Shown here: in pieces, positions 48,870 to 59,639 of the stretch | Numbering within the stretch: the stretch's first letter is position 1 | How the letters are laid out: each line of letters starts with the position of its first letter | Assembly: GCF_037975245.1 (NCBI RefSeq) | Contig: NC_092577.1 | Location: forward strand, 35,580,898-35,644,897 | Length of the DNA: 64,000 nt | Origin: Apostichopus japonicus | Taxonomy: Eukaryota; Echinodermata; Holothuroidea; Aspidochirotida; Stichopodidae | Direction of reading: 5' to 3' | The notes under the pieces: generated by a model | What the model saw: only the letters and a program-made list of their open reading frames with translations | Told to the model about the DNA's origin: nothing | Database searches by the model: none | Translations under genes and position numbers: made by a program

Positions 48870-49515
48870 ATTTCTTATTACTTCTCAAGAGTCAAAATGT
48901 GTATCCTATGTATGTTTACAGTATGTACATTTGTTTGATGCGACTGATAAACATGATTAATAGGTCAATAATGATATGTTGAAATATTCTTGGTAGACTA
49001 TAAATCACCAATGGTGAGTGTACATGGTCCTTATTGTTTTTAGTAGAGGGTGTGAATGTTATCTGATGTCAGCTTGAACGATGGTACAAACTGCACCATA
49101 GGTCATATGGGCTCCACATTTGGTGGTCCCAGAAAAACTTGGGCTCACAAATGTTGTGAGCCCTACAAATATTTAGGCCCTAACATTTTTTGGGCTTTGA
49201 AGGTATGAGCTTCTGTTACTTTGGTGCTCTATTATTCCTTGCCAGAGGGGTCTATGCGATCGCGCAGTGCATGTGTGACCGCGGCTTGCATTATCTGAAT
49301 AATGGCAGTTTACTTACTGCACGTTAAATATCATTATATAGTCAAACTGTCAGCTCACGAACTCAGCGGATGAACGGTCTTGTTTATTGTTCTTGGTACT
49401 TTGTCGACACCCCCCCCCCCCCCCGTGTTCAAGCCCAGTGTGACTGCAGCGGCGTAGTTAGGCCACTGTACATACATTTCATACGTACTCACCCTAATAT
49501 ATAGCTAAAGTCCAC
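48870..49515. other. Non-coding stretch
   Basis: Contains a poly-C run at 49410-49424. No gene seen. Confidence 0.4.
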
Positions 49516-52500
49516 CCAAAGACAGAATAACAAATAAAAACGTAAAGGTGTTCTCATTATACCTGTTATTATGGATGCTTTAATATATTTGAAACGGTGA
49601 AAAGCTGATTTCTACAAACAATGCTATAACAGTGAAAAGTGCAAACTTTTATTGAAACAATTCAGAAACTTCTTTAAAGAACACATTTTATGAAAATCAA
49701 CCATTTGACAAAGATTTACATTTAGAGAAGACAACTAATAGAATGATTTAGCTCAGCATTAATCTCAGGGAAATGAATTATCAAATATAAGAAATTATAA
49801 CAGCAGGAATTCGATAAACAAACACAAATGTTTTTATACACAAAAACTTAATTAGTAAACGCTTGTTGATCCCCTATTTAATCGTTCGTTTTGTAACAAT
49901 AAATGCACTTCTCATGCATGTATGTATTTTAGATCCTCCTGCAAGCAGGAACTCGCGAAGAAGCCTCATTGGCTAATCAAAGCCGCAAGCTGACCGAAGT
50001 CATCTTTTACCAGTTTCATTACCAGGTACCTTTCAATTAATAATCTACAACAAACACTATGCTGAGATTTCGTGGACTCCACTCACCCTAAAAAGGAGAA
50101 ATAAAATCATTTAAGAAGTATGCTATTAACAAAAGAATAGAGTTTAAAAGAAAATCAAATATACAATATAAATGTGTGAATGAGGAAACATTTTCACTTC
50201 AACAGCTTGCCATAAAACTTCACGATTTTATCTTCCTGCTTCCTGTCTTTCTATTGAGAGTTGAGACGAGTGATTATAATATCCGTATCGTAATTTCTTT
50301 TGTTTCTTTGTATTTCATCATTACACATTGAAATGCTGACCTCCCAACAGAGCTGATGCTAGACCAATCAACGGAAATATCATTGTAGTCATCATGTCGC
50401 TACCATGGCTGGGTATCAGTCTGTCAACATACGTTTCTAATTGTATCCAAAATTCCTTTCTTTCATGTGTGTGCATCAAATTTAGATCCAATCGGAAATG
50501 ATTCCAAACGGACCTGATATCGCGAAAACTGGTAACTGCAAACACAACGACTACCCCAATCAAAACCCTGTAGAAGGAAATAGCGTCTGTAAAGTACAAT
50601 GTTATTTTATCATTGATACAACCAACTTCAGTACAATACCTGGAACATACACCAACGACATTACAAGGGGTGATACTCTCATTTGACATTGTGTTATTGA
50701 AATCACTCGAAGATTGATTTTCTGTTGTTGCAAAGTTCAGTGTTATGAGGACCGTAGTTCCGAAGGTTGTCCCAAACATTATAAAACTACACATTGGCAA
50801 CAGAAGCCTGCGGAGCTCCAAATAGTCCTGAAAGAAATTTTTGACTACCTCTAAACAAGGATCAACTTTGCCAATATTCTCCTTAATGAAACTGATGGTG
50901 ATTTTCCTCAGTTCGTGCAACGCAACTGTCTGAAGATATATATAGTATCCCATTAACAACGCATAATTCATCCCCAAAGCGTCTAGAAAAAGCCAACCAA
51001 TAGAAAGCCACGAATTACAGAGTTTTTGGAAACTGTCAAAATAAAGAATTCTGACCACTGTATGAATAAGCGACATCGATTGAAACAAAAATAACACTTT
51101 GAATTTCGGTATAGCTCCTCTCCTTGTAGACAGCAATTCCAATTTTCTAGTGAATTGGATCTCGTCAAAAACATGCAACCAGGTTACATTCCGTCCGTCC
51201 TTCGGCAAATTGGTTAACTTTGACAAAGACGCAATAGTGCCGACAATACGCGGAGCGATCAGGCAGGGCCAGTAACATAACACTATTGCAACAAAGCGCA
51301 AGGAGTGGTGGATGTATTTGGTGTTACATACCAAATGGAGAACAGCTGCAAGAACATGTGTAATTGTTAGTACCAAATTACAAATGGCTGACAACGAGCA
51401 GAACACTTTTCGTACCCATCTTGATTGCCCTAGATGAGAGAAGATGTGGAGAAATACAAATTAAGTGGATTTCCCACTTGGCACTGTATTAAACAATGAT
51501 TTACACTATCACGATGAGTCAACAGTCTTTCAGTAAAGCATTGTTTAGTAACGTGAGGCATTAAAAATGAGCATATTGCATTGAATGAGGGCGTTGTTAG
51601 GAAGTTGTCAGCTACCGTGCCTTGAACACCATTATTATTATTTGAATCTTCGCCGACCGGAACACGGTTTGGTCTTTTACAGATTAAGTTCGAAAAGGAG
51701 TATTAAACATGGACACTGCTGTTACCTGAATGTGGGCACTTTCTTAAACCGTATTGTGATTAGCGAACTCGAAGGATGACTCACAATAATAAACAAATTA
51801 AGCTAACAAATCTCAATTTTGCTTCAAATAGTTTACGATTACATATTCAGAGTTAAATTGTTTATATAGTGTACACAGAAAATCAAGAAGTATTAAGTAA
51901 TCTACGATATGCTCTTTGAAAATGATTTGACAAACTGAAGTACGTACATAACAAGAAACAAAAAATAGACGATGTGTTTGTGTTTACTCACCGATAAATG
52001 GTAGTTTTAAAGACCTAGGTCTAGGTGTATCCCAACGAATTACACCAAATGCCCACATTACCAATACCATTAATGAAGTAACTGTGACTTTTCGGGGATC
52101 TCGTCCTTGGACTGTCAGGATCGGTAATGCTTCCTCCATCGCCATCTAGATTAGTTGGGAGTTTATCCCGAGAATGAACAGTTACGGTGATCGTTGTATA
52201 CTTATCCTCATGATTGAAACGCTTCATGACTTTTATAGACATTCATAATTGTATGCTTTCTGTTTTATAGAGAATGGGCATTACAAACAATTGTCAAGTA
52301 AACCATTTATATGGTTTAAAGTAAGATGACTTGTATACAATTTGCTTCCGTAGCAATTGTTAAACGTTGTTAGCACACTTGAAAACACAATTAAGTTTGA
52401 AAACCCCTTACGTAGCATGAAAGGTACAAATATACAACAATAAGTGAATCACGAAACGAAACCGCAGGATTTACATATGAAAAGCAAAGATGAAATTAAT

Positions 52501-52610
52501 ATAGTTACACATTGAGTCCTGTTGTCACGGGTCACGCTAAAAGTAGTTCAAATTTCATGTCATGCCAGATATTGACAACAACGCAAAGTAAATCTTTGGC
52601 ATAACTTTAA
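49516..52610. repeat. Duplicated block C (contains receptor C)
   Basis: Parallel to block A from AAAGACAGAATAAC onward, through gene, intron, exon 1 and about 450 bp of upstream flank. The last part matches 35060-35170, which lies beyond the LINE in the A-B spacer, so that LINE and its neighbours inserted after the ancestral block existed. Confidence 0.9.
50321..52145 (-). CDS. Receptor C: seven-pass, gustatory-receptor-like candidate
   Basis: Exons 52145-51992 and 51429-50321 with a 562-bp phase-1 intron, the same length as in receptor A, give 420 aa. Exon 1 differs from A by one residue (Leu to Ile near residue 9), and exon 2 by roughly twenty, mostly in segments 1-2 and 5-6. All family landmarks are kept: MWAFGVIRW, CYWPCLIAP in segment 2, GRNVTW, VKNFFQDYLELRRLLLP, the four-Cys 5-6 loop and the QHFNV tail. 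The near identity of intron and flanks shows a recent duplication. No frame damage is seen. Confidence 0.86.
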
Positions 52611-52619
52611 ACTGATTAT

Positions 52620-53734
52620 GTCTAGGATGGTACACCGGCAAAAAACAACACATGATAATTGCGTTTGCACTATATTTAGATATTAAGAACTAAGCATCAA
52701 CTGTCATAAGGCTGACCTTTAAAACTAATACAGTTACTGATGAAGCTTCCCTGAAAAACTTGTTCTAAGAACAGAACCGAAGTTCGTATCCATGTTTGTT
52801 TCAGAACCAAACTTAATTTGGTTTGACCAAGGAGGACCAAAATTGCAAATCTGCAAACCTAGCCAAAAAATGAAGGAAAACGTTATTGCTGTATTAATAA
52901 TAAGACACGAATGGTGATTTAGAAAAAGTCCTAAACAGTTTAAGGAAGGGTTTATACACCAAAGCTTCAATTCAAAAGCATATAGCAACGTATTTTAGGG
53001 AGTACAGTCACATTCAGCCGCAATATAGTGAATTTCTCTTTATTCTGAGATGTAGTAACCATTGGAGACAGAACCAAAACAAGTTATGAGATCACGAGTG
53101 CATTCATGAGTGGGATTTTGACCAGTGATCTGATAACACGCTCGTCATTAACCCGTCATCTGAGTATGAGCATTTTATCCTATATGAACACAGTGTTAGT
53201 TAAGTCTTCAATTATATGTTTGTCCAGCAACATTACATTTTCAGTTGTTGGCGAGTGCAAAGTATCGCACGCCACAACCTTGCATACAAGTCAATCGATT
53301 TTATTGTACGAATGATGTGGAATACTTCAGCGCTTTGGTTCATTTCATTTATTCGAAGAAGCAGTTCCAATGTTAAACTCCTCAAGTTATATTTATAGGA
53401 TAGAAAATGCTTAACTCGTCAGTTTGTAAAGGATAAATTTATATAATAAAATAGTAAGGAAAGTTGGCAATATATTGATGCGATGACAAATTGAAATGAT
53501 TATGTTGATATTAAGTTCCACTTCTTTTTGTTTCGTTTCGTGTCGATTATTTGTTTTGCTGCAAAATTAAATAGTACAAGGGCACAAAGTAATAGATACT
53601 ATTAACAGCAATGAAGTAAAGAGAAGTAAATTAAACTAAAACAAAAACTCTGACGGGCTTGTCGAAGAGTTTCTCTATCTGAAACATGAACCAAAAAGTC
53701 AGAAATTAATAGAGAAACAACGAGCAGAGGAACT

Positions 53735-53735
<1 letters not shown>
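52620..53735. other. Non-coding stretch
   Basis: No gene or element recognised between block C and the decayed receptor. Confidence 0.4.

Positions 53736-53738
<3 letters not shown>

Positions 53739-53772
<34 letters not shown>
53739..53772. repeat. (GA)n microsatellite
   Basis: About 16 GA units. Confidence 0.95.
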
Positions 53773-53776
<4 letters not shown>

Positions 53777-53812
53777 GAAATAAAGCAACCCAATACTTAT
53801 GTTATGAGACAT

Positions 53813-54600
53813 ATCCCGACTTAAAGTTGCTGGATTTGCCACTCAATATCCCAGATGCAATACCAATCATGGGAATAAGAAAGGTGAGTTCACCTTGAGT
53901 TGATTTTGTTTGTTGAACATATTCATCCAACCACGTCAACTGACACAATGTTCGCGAACATTGTGTCGGTTGGCGTGGTTGGATGAATATGTTCAACAAA
54001 CAGAAACAACTCTTTCCAAAAGTTACTATTTCTTGTTGAGTATCTAAAATATAGTTTTATTTTAAATCTGTTCCATATGGATTTAATGTTCATTCCGGTA
54101 GCGGCGCAATACGGTAACACGATGGTCACAATCCATACGTTACACACTAGAAGCGCGTTACCATTTTGTAGGAATTTTGATTTGTCACAAGTGTATTCAC
54201 AAATATTGTACCGAATATCTCCAGGATCATGCGTAACGATCGTGGTCAGCGCTACATTTGAATGATTCGTGTATTTATGATTGTAGTTCCAGGTTAAGAA
54301 TATTGAGAAACCAAACGCTGAGTTGAACAGAAGAAGATATAACCAAGGTATTATGTTCCTTATCTTCTCGTTAACGGTCACGTACGATAAATTAGCCGCG
54401 ACATAAACTCTATAGTTTTTCTTGAGTGTCTAAGATCTACATTATTCCCTATATTATTTACTTTGTAATGCACGTGTATGGATAATTCTAACAAATCAAT
54501 GAAGAAACTCGCTTTCACTTTGTAAGCTCTATTACCCAGGTTCATGACATATTGGTTGACATGTGTTCTTTCATACATCCCGTAATGTGGAAAGAGGAAC
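53813..54600 (-). pseudogene. Decayed seven-pass receptor, 3' half only
   Basis: The region from 54578 down encodes a diverged pre-segment-5 stretch (YKVKASFFIDLLELS). In another frame from 54381 come segment 5 (IIPWLYLLLFNSAFGFSIF), a loop with NHS sequon and cysteines, segment 6, and a tail with MNIKSIWNRFK and NFWKELFLFVE like the functional copies. The end of the protein (FLIPMIGIASGILSG, 53813-53896) is separated from it by a 116-bp palindrome. No exon 1 or segments 1-4 are found upstream to 55300. It has at least two frame breaks plus 5' truncation. It is as diverged from A-C as D is, so it represents a separate lineage. Confidence 0.8.
53897..54012. repeat. 116-bp spacerless palindrome in receptor relic
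   Basis: The arms 53897-53954 and 53955-54012 are reverse complements with about four mismatches and no loop (centre ATGTTCGCGAACAT). One arm is receptor coding sequence, so the other is an inverted copy of it. Confidence 0.92.
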
Positions 54601-55319
54601 TACATAAAACTACGTGCTGCTATGAGTCACATATCATGTCTTCGCTTGGACAAAAGGAGAGAATTAGAAACCAATGTTAGTTCTTACAACCGATCTGTAA
54701 ATATTTTAAACTGCCCTTGTTTCTTGACCTTTACGTGGCAGAAGATATGCTCGACGTGTTATGGTGCAGCATAAAGCATCACTATGTTAAAATATGAATA
54801 TCACACAATCGGGAACTTAATTGGGCTCTAATTTGAAGGGGCAGAAAACGTGTCGCGCGCAGGATTTCAATATTGTTTTATTTAGTGAATGGGAAGGCGG
54901 CTAGGAAAATGATAAAATCTACCGACCGATGTAGGTAATTGTTGAACTTATATAGCACTAAGGCTAGGAGCGAATGAAGGATTGATAAATGAAGTGTTGA
55001 CGCCGTTTTGCATGTACTGGATCTGGAGGTATTACCCCAGAAAATACTTCAAATACTCTGCGGATATTTTACGTTCAGGGTATGACCTAAATACATTGAA
55101 CTTCCTCTTATAATGTGTTTGACAGCTTCGACAAGCTATGACAGTGCTATAGCTATTAGTATATAAGTGATGCAGCATACTTCCTCCTATAAGCAACTAA
55201 TAAAACGGTGATTACGAGGATTCGTTGACTGACAAACACGGAAGTTTCATTTGTGATTAATGTCAGTTAACACAAACGAGACTAGTTGATTTGCTCCGTG
55301 TACACAATCAGACAGTATA

Positions 55320-55556
55320 ACACTGTTGGCTACGTGGGGACGTGTGAGGATTTGTTACACTGTTGGCAATGTGATTTTGAGTATTTGTAACACTGTTGGC
55401 AATGTGAGTGTGAGGATTTATAACACTGTTGGCAATGTGAGTTTCAGGATTTGTAACACTGTTGGCAATGTTAGTTTCAGGATTTGTAACACTGTTGGCA
55501 TGTGAGTTTCAGGATTTGTAACACTGTTGGCAATGTTAGTTTCAGGATTTGTAACT
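55320..55556. repeat. Minisatellite, TGTAACACTGTTGGCAATG units
   Basis: Seven units of about 35 bp (TTTCAGGATTTGTAACACTG and variants). The minus-strand open frame at its edge is a by-product. Confidence 0.9.
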
Positions 55557-55794
55557 TTCGTATTTGAAGAGTGATGTAAAGCGTTACCATTTCCATCAGC
55601 TCGCATCCATATATATAGGATTGTGTTCACGACATTATCTCTCGAATATTCCTTTGACGTGTTCGCCAATTCCAGTTTATTTCTAAGTTTAGAATTATAT
55701 TTCTCCACTTAACGTTAACAATATCATGACCAACATTACGTTATACCGGTAGAGACGGCGTCTTCGATCTTAAATAAAATTAAATATTATTAAA

Positions 55795-57252
55795 ATGAAT
55801 ATCGAAAAGAACCCTTTGTTGCGGAATGACAACCGAAATCCTCGCACTAGTCGGGAGTTTCCCTTATCGCTTGTGATGGTCATGTGGAGCCTTGGATTGA
55901 TAGACTGGTCATCACCTAAACAGGATATTTTTGGCGATCATCCTTCTTTTGTAGCAGGTAAGGAATACTGCTTTTCAAATAACAGTAATTATAAGTGATA
56001 TAGTTTTTGCTTTTAATCCATAACTTGTTTAGACATAATAAAACCATAGTTCCTACATGGAATTTTTGAGATAGTTTCTTAAGTTTGCATACAGTTGCCT
56101 GCAATAATTTTATATTAACGTCAAATGTTCTTCTTATTTTGATTTTACACAGCAGTCAACGGTAGTAAGTGGAAAAGACGCCTACTCTGTGTCACGTCAC
56201 GATTGTATCTAACCCTCCTGTTGTCAGTTACTGCCTTGTGTGGATATAAATACCTTGACAAGTACTTCGGCGAGTCGAATCATTTCTTCCACTTTGCTTC
56301 TTATTTCATTACTTACTTGCCATTAATGGCTGCGCCTCAACTCATCTGTTTCTTGACAACTATTTGTAGATGGTTTCATAATAATAATAATTTCAGCGAC
56401 GACAGAGAAGATTATTGGTGGAATGTTCTGAGCGAACCATCCGTTTCAAAACGTTTATATCCGTTCCACTTATCAAAATTACAACCTCCTAAACTCAAGT
56501 ACCTATTATTCTTCTGTTCATGTGGGATAATTAATATAATTATGGAGACAATTCACTTTTGTATCTACACCAAACCCCCCAAAACCTTGAAAGATGACAT
56601 ATACCAGTCTGGAGAATTCGTTTCCACGATACTCAACATGTGGTTCTTCTCATTATTTTGTTATTTCTTATTCCTTCAACGCTTAGCATTGGAGAGTCAT
56701 TTTGATCATCTATTATGGTTCGTCAGGAAACACGCAGGTTGCCTAGCTGACTGTCAAACGAAACTGAACGAATGCCTTAGTGACTTTCTCGGAATGAGGA
56801 GACTTATTCGACCCTGGATTACCTTTGTAATTTGCTCAACTTGTTTCGGTTTGGCGGTTTGTGTTGCTTGGAACTACAAAGTGATTGGTGAAGAAAAAGC
56901 GTACGTTGAAATGTTTACTATATCCGAGGTGAATTGTTCCACGACGAACTTTACAACAACAGCAAAGAGCGGTTTTGGTTACTTAAATGCACTTATATTC
57001 ACAAATAAATTTACAGTCTTAATTTTGTCCCTTCTATCAGTGGGCGGAACAGACATCGTCAACATTTGGAAGAAATATCTCTTTTATGTCAACATATTAT
57101 GTTCTCCGAATAACGAACGATTTTGGCGCAAGTTCTCAAAGCTAATGAGAAAATTAGAAGTGAACACGTCTGGAGATACTATTATTGATATGTTGCTACC
57201 TGTCCTATTGTTAGCGTTTGGTATACTCGGTATCGATAATTTTGACTTCTGA
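55795..57252 (+). CDS. Receptor D: divergent seven-pass, gustatory-receptor-like candidate
   Basis: Exons 55795-55957 and 56153-57252 with a 195-bp phase-1 intron (GCAG|GTAAGG; TTTACACAG|CA) give 420 aa. The acceptor is a NAGNAG (ACAGCAG), so a form one residue shorter is possible. Exon 1 carries MWSLGLIDW. Exon 2 has seven hydrophobic segments, FHFASYFITYLPLMAAP in segment 2, CYFLFLQRLALES in segment 4, FLGMRRLIRPW before segment 5, two sequons (NCS, NFT) in the 5-6 loop, TDIVNIWKKY after segment 6, and a DTIIDMLLPVLLL tail. The overall identity to A-C is low, but length, intron position and phase match. A 263-bp tandem duplication lies just downstream. Confidence 0.85.
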
Positions 57253-57311
57253 TCCTTTGGTAATTTACATTCTTTAGTTCGTAACTATAAACACAAAACA
57301 CTTGTAAAATT

Positions 57312-57837
57312 GCATTTTCCCGTACTATTATAGCAAAGTAGAATTTGTTCAACTTTTGTTAATCCCATGATTTTACATAGAACAATACGGCCGTTGGAAA
57401 TTAATTTACCAATAACAAATTCAAAATTTAAGGAAATCTTTAATATTCTAAAGTAGAGATCGTCAGATAGTTAAGTTAAGTTGCCTACATCTTACTGCTT
57501 AATGCAATATGTTTTCGTAGAATGGAATCCTTAACCTGGGAAATTAATGAATGTTAAAACAATACGATGTTGTTGCATTTTCCCGTACTATTATAGCAAA
57601 GTAGAATTTGTTCAACTTTTGTTAATCCCATGATTTTACATAGAACAATACGGCCGTTGGAAATTAATTTACCAATAACAAATTCAAAATTTAAGGAAAT
57701 CTTTAATATTCTAAAGTAGAGATCGTCAGATAGTTAAGTTAAGTTGCCTACATCTTACTGCTTAATGCAATATGTTTTCGTAGAATGGAATCCTTAACCT
57801 GGAAAATTAATGGATGTTAAAACAATACGATGTTGTT
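57312..57837. repeat. Tandem duplication, two 263-bp copies
   Basis: 57312-57574 and 57575-57837 are identical apart from two or three bases, beginning GCATTTTCCCGTACTATTAT. It is 60 bp past the stop of receptor D, probably within its 3' UTR or flank. Confidence 0.95.
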
Positions 57838-58149
57838 GCAGTACTTCTCCTTGTAATTCAATTTCGCTTGGAATGACGACATAATGAGACAAAAAATGAT
57901 TTGTATTGCTTTCGCGAATTGATGTCGGTGTTGACGACGCCTAGTTATTATTCAGACAGATATATTTGCATATCTCTTTGGGTCGTAACAGCAATGTATA
58001 TTTAGTCTATTAAGAAATGAATTTCATGTACAAAGTAATGTTAAAATGATGACTTTGTATATAATTTTTGCACAGTATAAGCCAAGTTTGTAAGAAAAGA
58101 AATTTACCCGGGTCAACACATAATATGCATCTGACTGACATCTTAAAAA

Positions 58150-58625
58150 TGAAAAATGAAGCTTGTCAAAATTATGATATGGAGTGTGCTTCTTTATGGC
58201 CTGGAAGGTTGGACTCTGACTAAAGCAGATGAGAACCGGGTGCTTGCTGCCGAAATGTGGCTATGGAGAAGAATAATGAACATCAGCTGGAAAGAGAAAA
58301 GATCGAACAGGAGCATCCTGGAATAACTTGGTGTGAAGAGACAGTTGCTTGGTAAACAGAAAGCTCACTTACCTTGGCCACATCCTCAGAGGAAGCGGTA
58401 GTGCATTGACACTCCAAATAATAGAGGGGAAGGTAGAAGGAAAGAGGAAGGCTGGACGTCAAAAGAAGCAGTGGTATGACAACATCAAGGAATGGACAGG
58501 ATTGAGCCTAGCGCAAGCTAAGCGTCTAGCTCAGAACAGAACTACCTGGAAGGAGGAGATAAGGAGATGCGTCAAACTGGTAGACAATCGTCAGTATTGA
58601 CGGCGGCCGAAGAAGAAAAAGAAGA
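58150..58625 (+). mobile_element. LINE fragment, 3' end of reverse transcriptase ORF
   Basis: Encodes the end of a non-LTR retrotransposon ORF: SVLLYGLEGWTLTKADENR and MWLWRRIMNISWKEK, then after at least one frame change KLTYLGHILRG, GKRKAGRQKKQWYDNI and NRTTWKEEIRRCV. It ends in a GAA-rich tail (58607-58631). 5'-truncated and inactive. Confidence 0.9.
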
Positions 58626-58954
58626 AGAAGACATCTTAACTCCGGCGTGTATTTCGTTTCGTGTAGTACAGGTAATTTTTAGTTTCCAATAATTCAACGA
58701 TTCAAAGTTCAAGGAAACTATTTAGCACTCTGAAGCTTTCAAATTTGTAACGAGTGTTGTACTTTTGAGAGCACAGTTGTTAATTTCCACAGGTTTATGG
58801 AATTAATCTTACATTTAGGTGAGTCTAAAGTGTCAAAGAATGACGTTAGGCACAAAATAAAGTTTAATATGTTCCAGACCAGTACAAAGCACTTTTATCA
58901 TTCTATATTGCATTTTCTACACCACTTTTAATGGCCCTTTAAATATCTGAAGCT

Positions 58955-59630
58955 CATCAATGAAAGTGTCGGCTCCATTCAGTCTAACACACATACCATC
59001 AAAGAAAGTGTCTGTACTATAAAGTCTAACACACAGACCATCAATGAAATATCTGCACCATAAAGTCTAACACACAGACCATCAATGAAAGTGTCTGGAC
59101 TATAAATTCTAAGACACAGACCATCAATGAAAGTGTCTGGATCATAAAATCTAAGACACAGTCTACCATCAATGAAAGTGTCTGGACTATAAGTTCTAAG
59201 ACACATACTATCAATGAAAGTGTCTGGACCATAAAGTCTAACACGCAGACCATCAATGAAAGTGTCTGTATACCATAAAGTCTAACACACAGACCATCAA
59301 TGAAAGTGTCTGGACTATAAAGTCTAACACACAGACCATCAATGAAAGTGTCTGGACTATAAATTCTAACACACAGACCATCAATGAAATATCTGCACCA
59401 TAAAGTCTAACACACAGACCATCAATGAAATATCTGCACCATAAAGTCTAACACACAGACCATCAATGTAAGTGTCTGGACTATAAGTTCTAAGACACAG
59501 ACCATCAATGAAAGTGTCTGGACTATAATTTCTAAGACACAGACCATCAATGAAAGTGTCTGGACCATAAAGTGTAACACACAGACCATCAATGAAAGTA
59601 CCTGGACTATAAAATGTAACGCACAGATGA
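58955..59630. repeat. Minisatellite, about fifteen 42-bp units
   Basis: Unit ACCATCAATGAAAGTGTCTG followed by (G/T)ACTATAAAGTCTAACACACAG. Unit ends vary. The repetitive minus-strand open frames here are by-products. Confidence 0.95.
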
Positions 59631-59639
59631 TTTGGTCAG

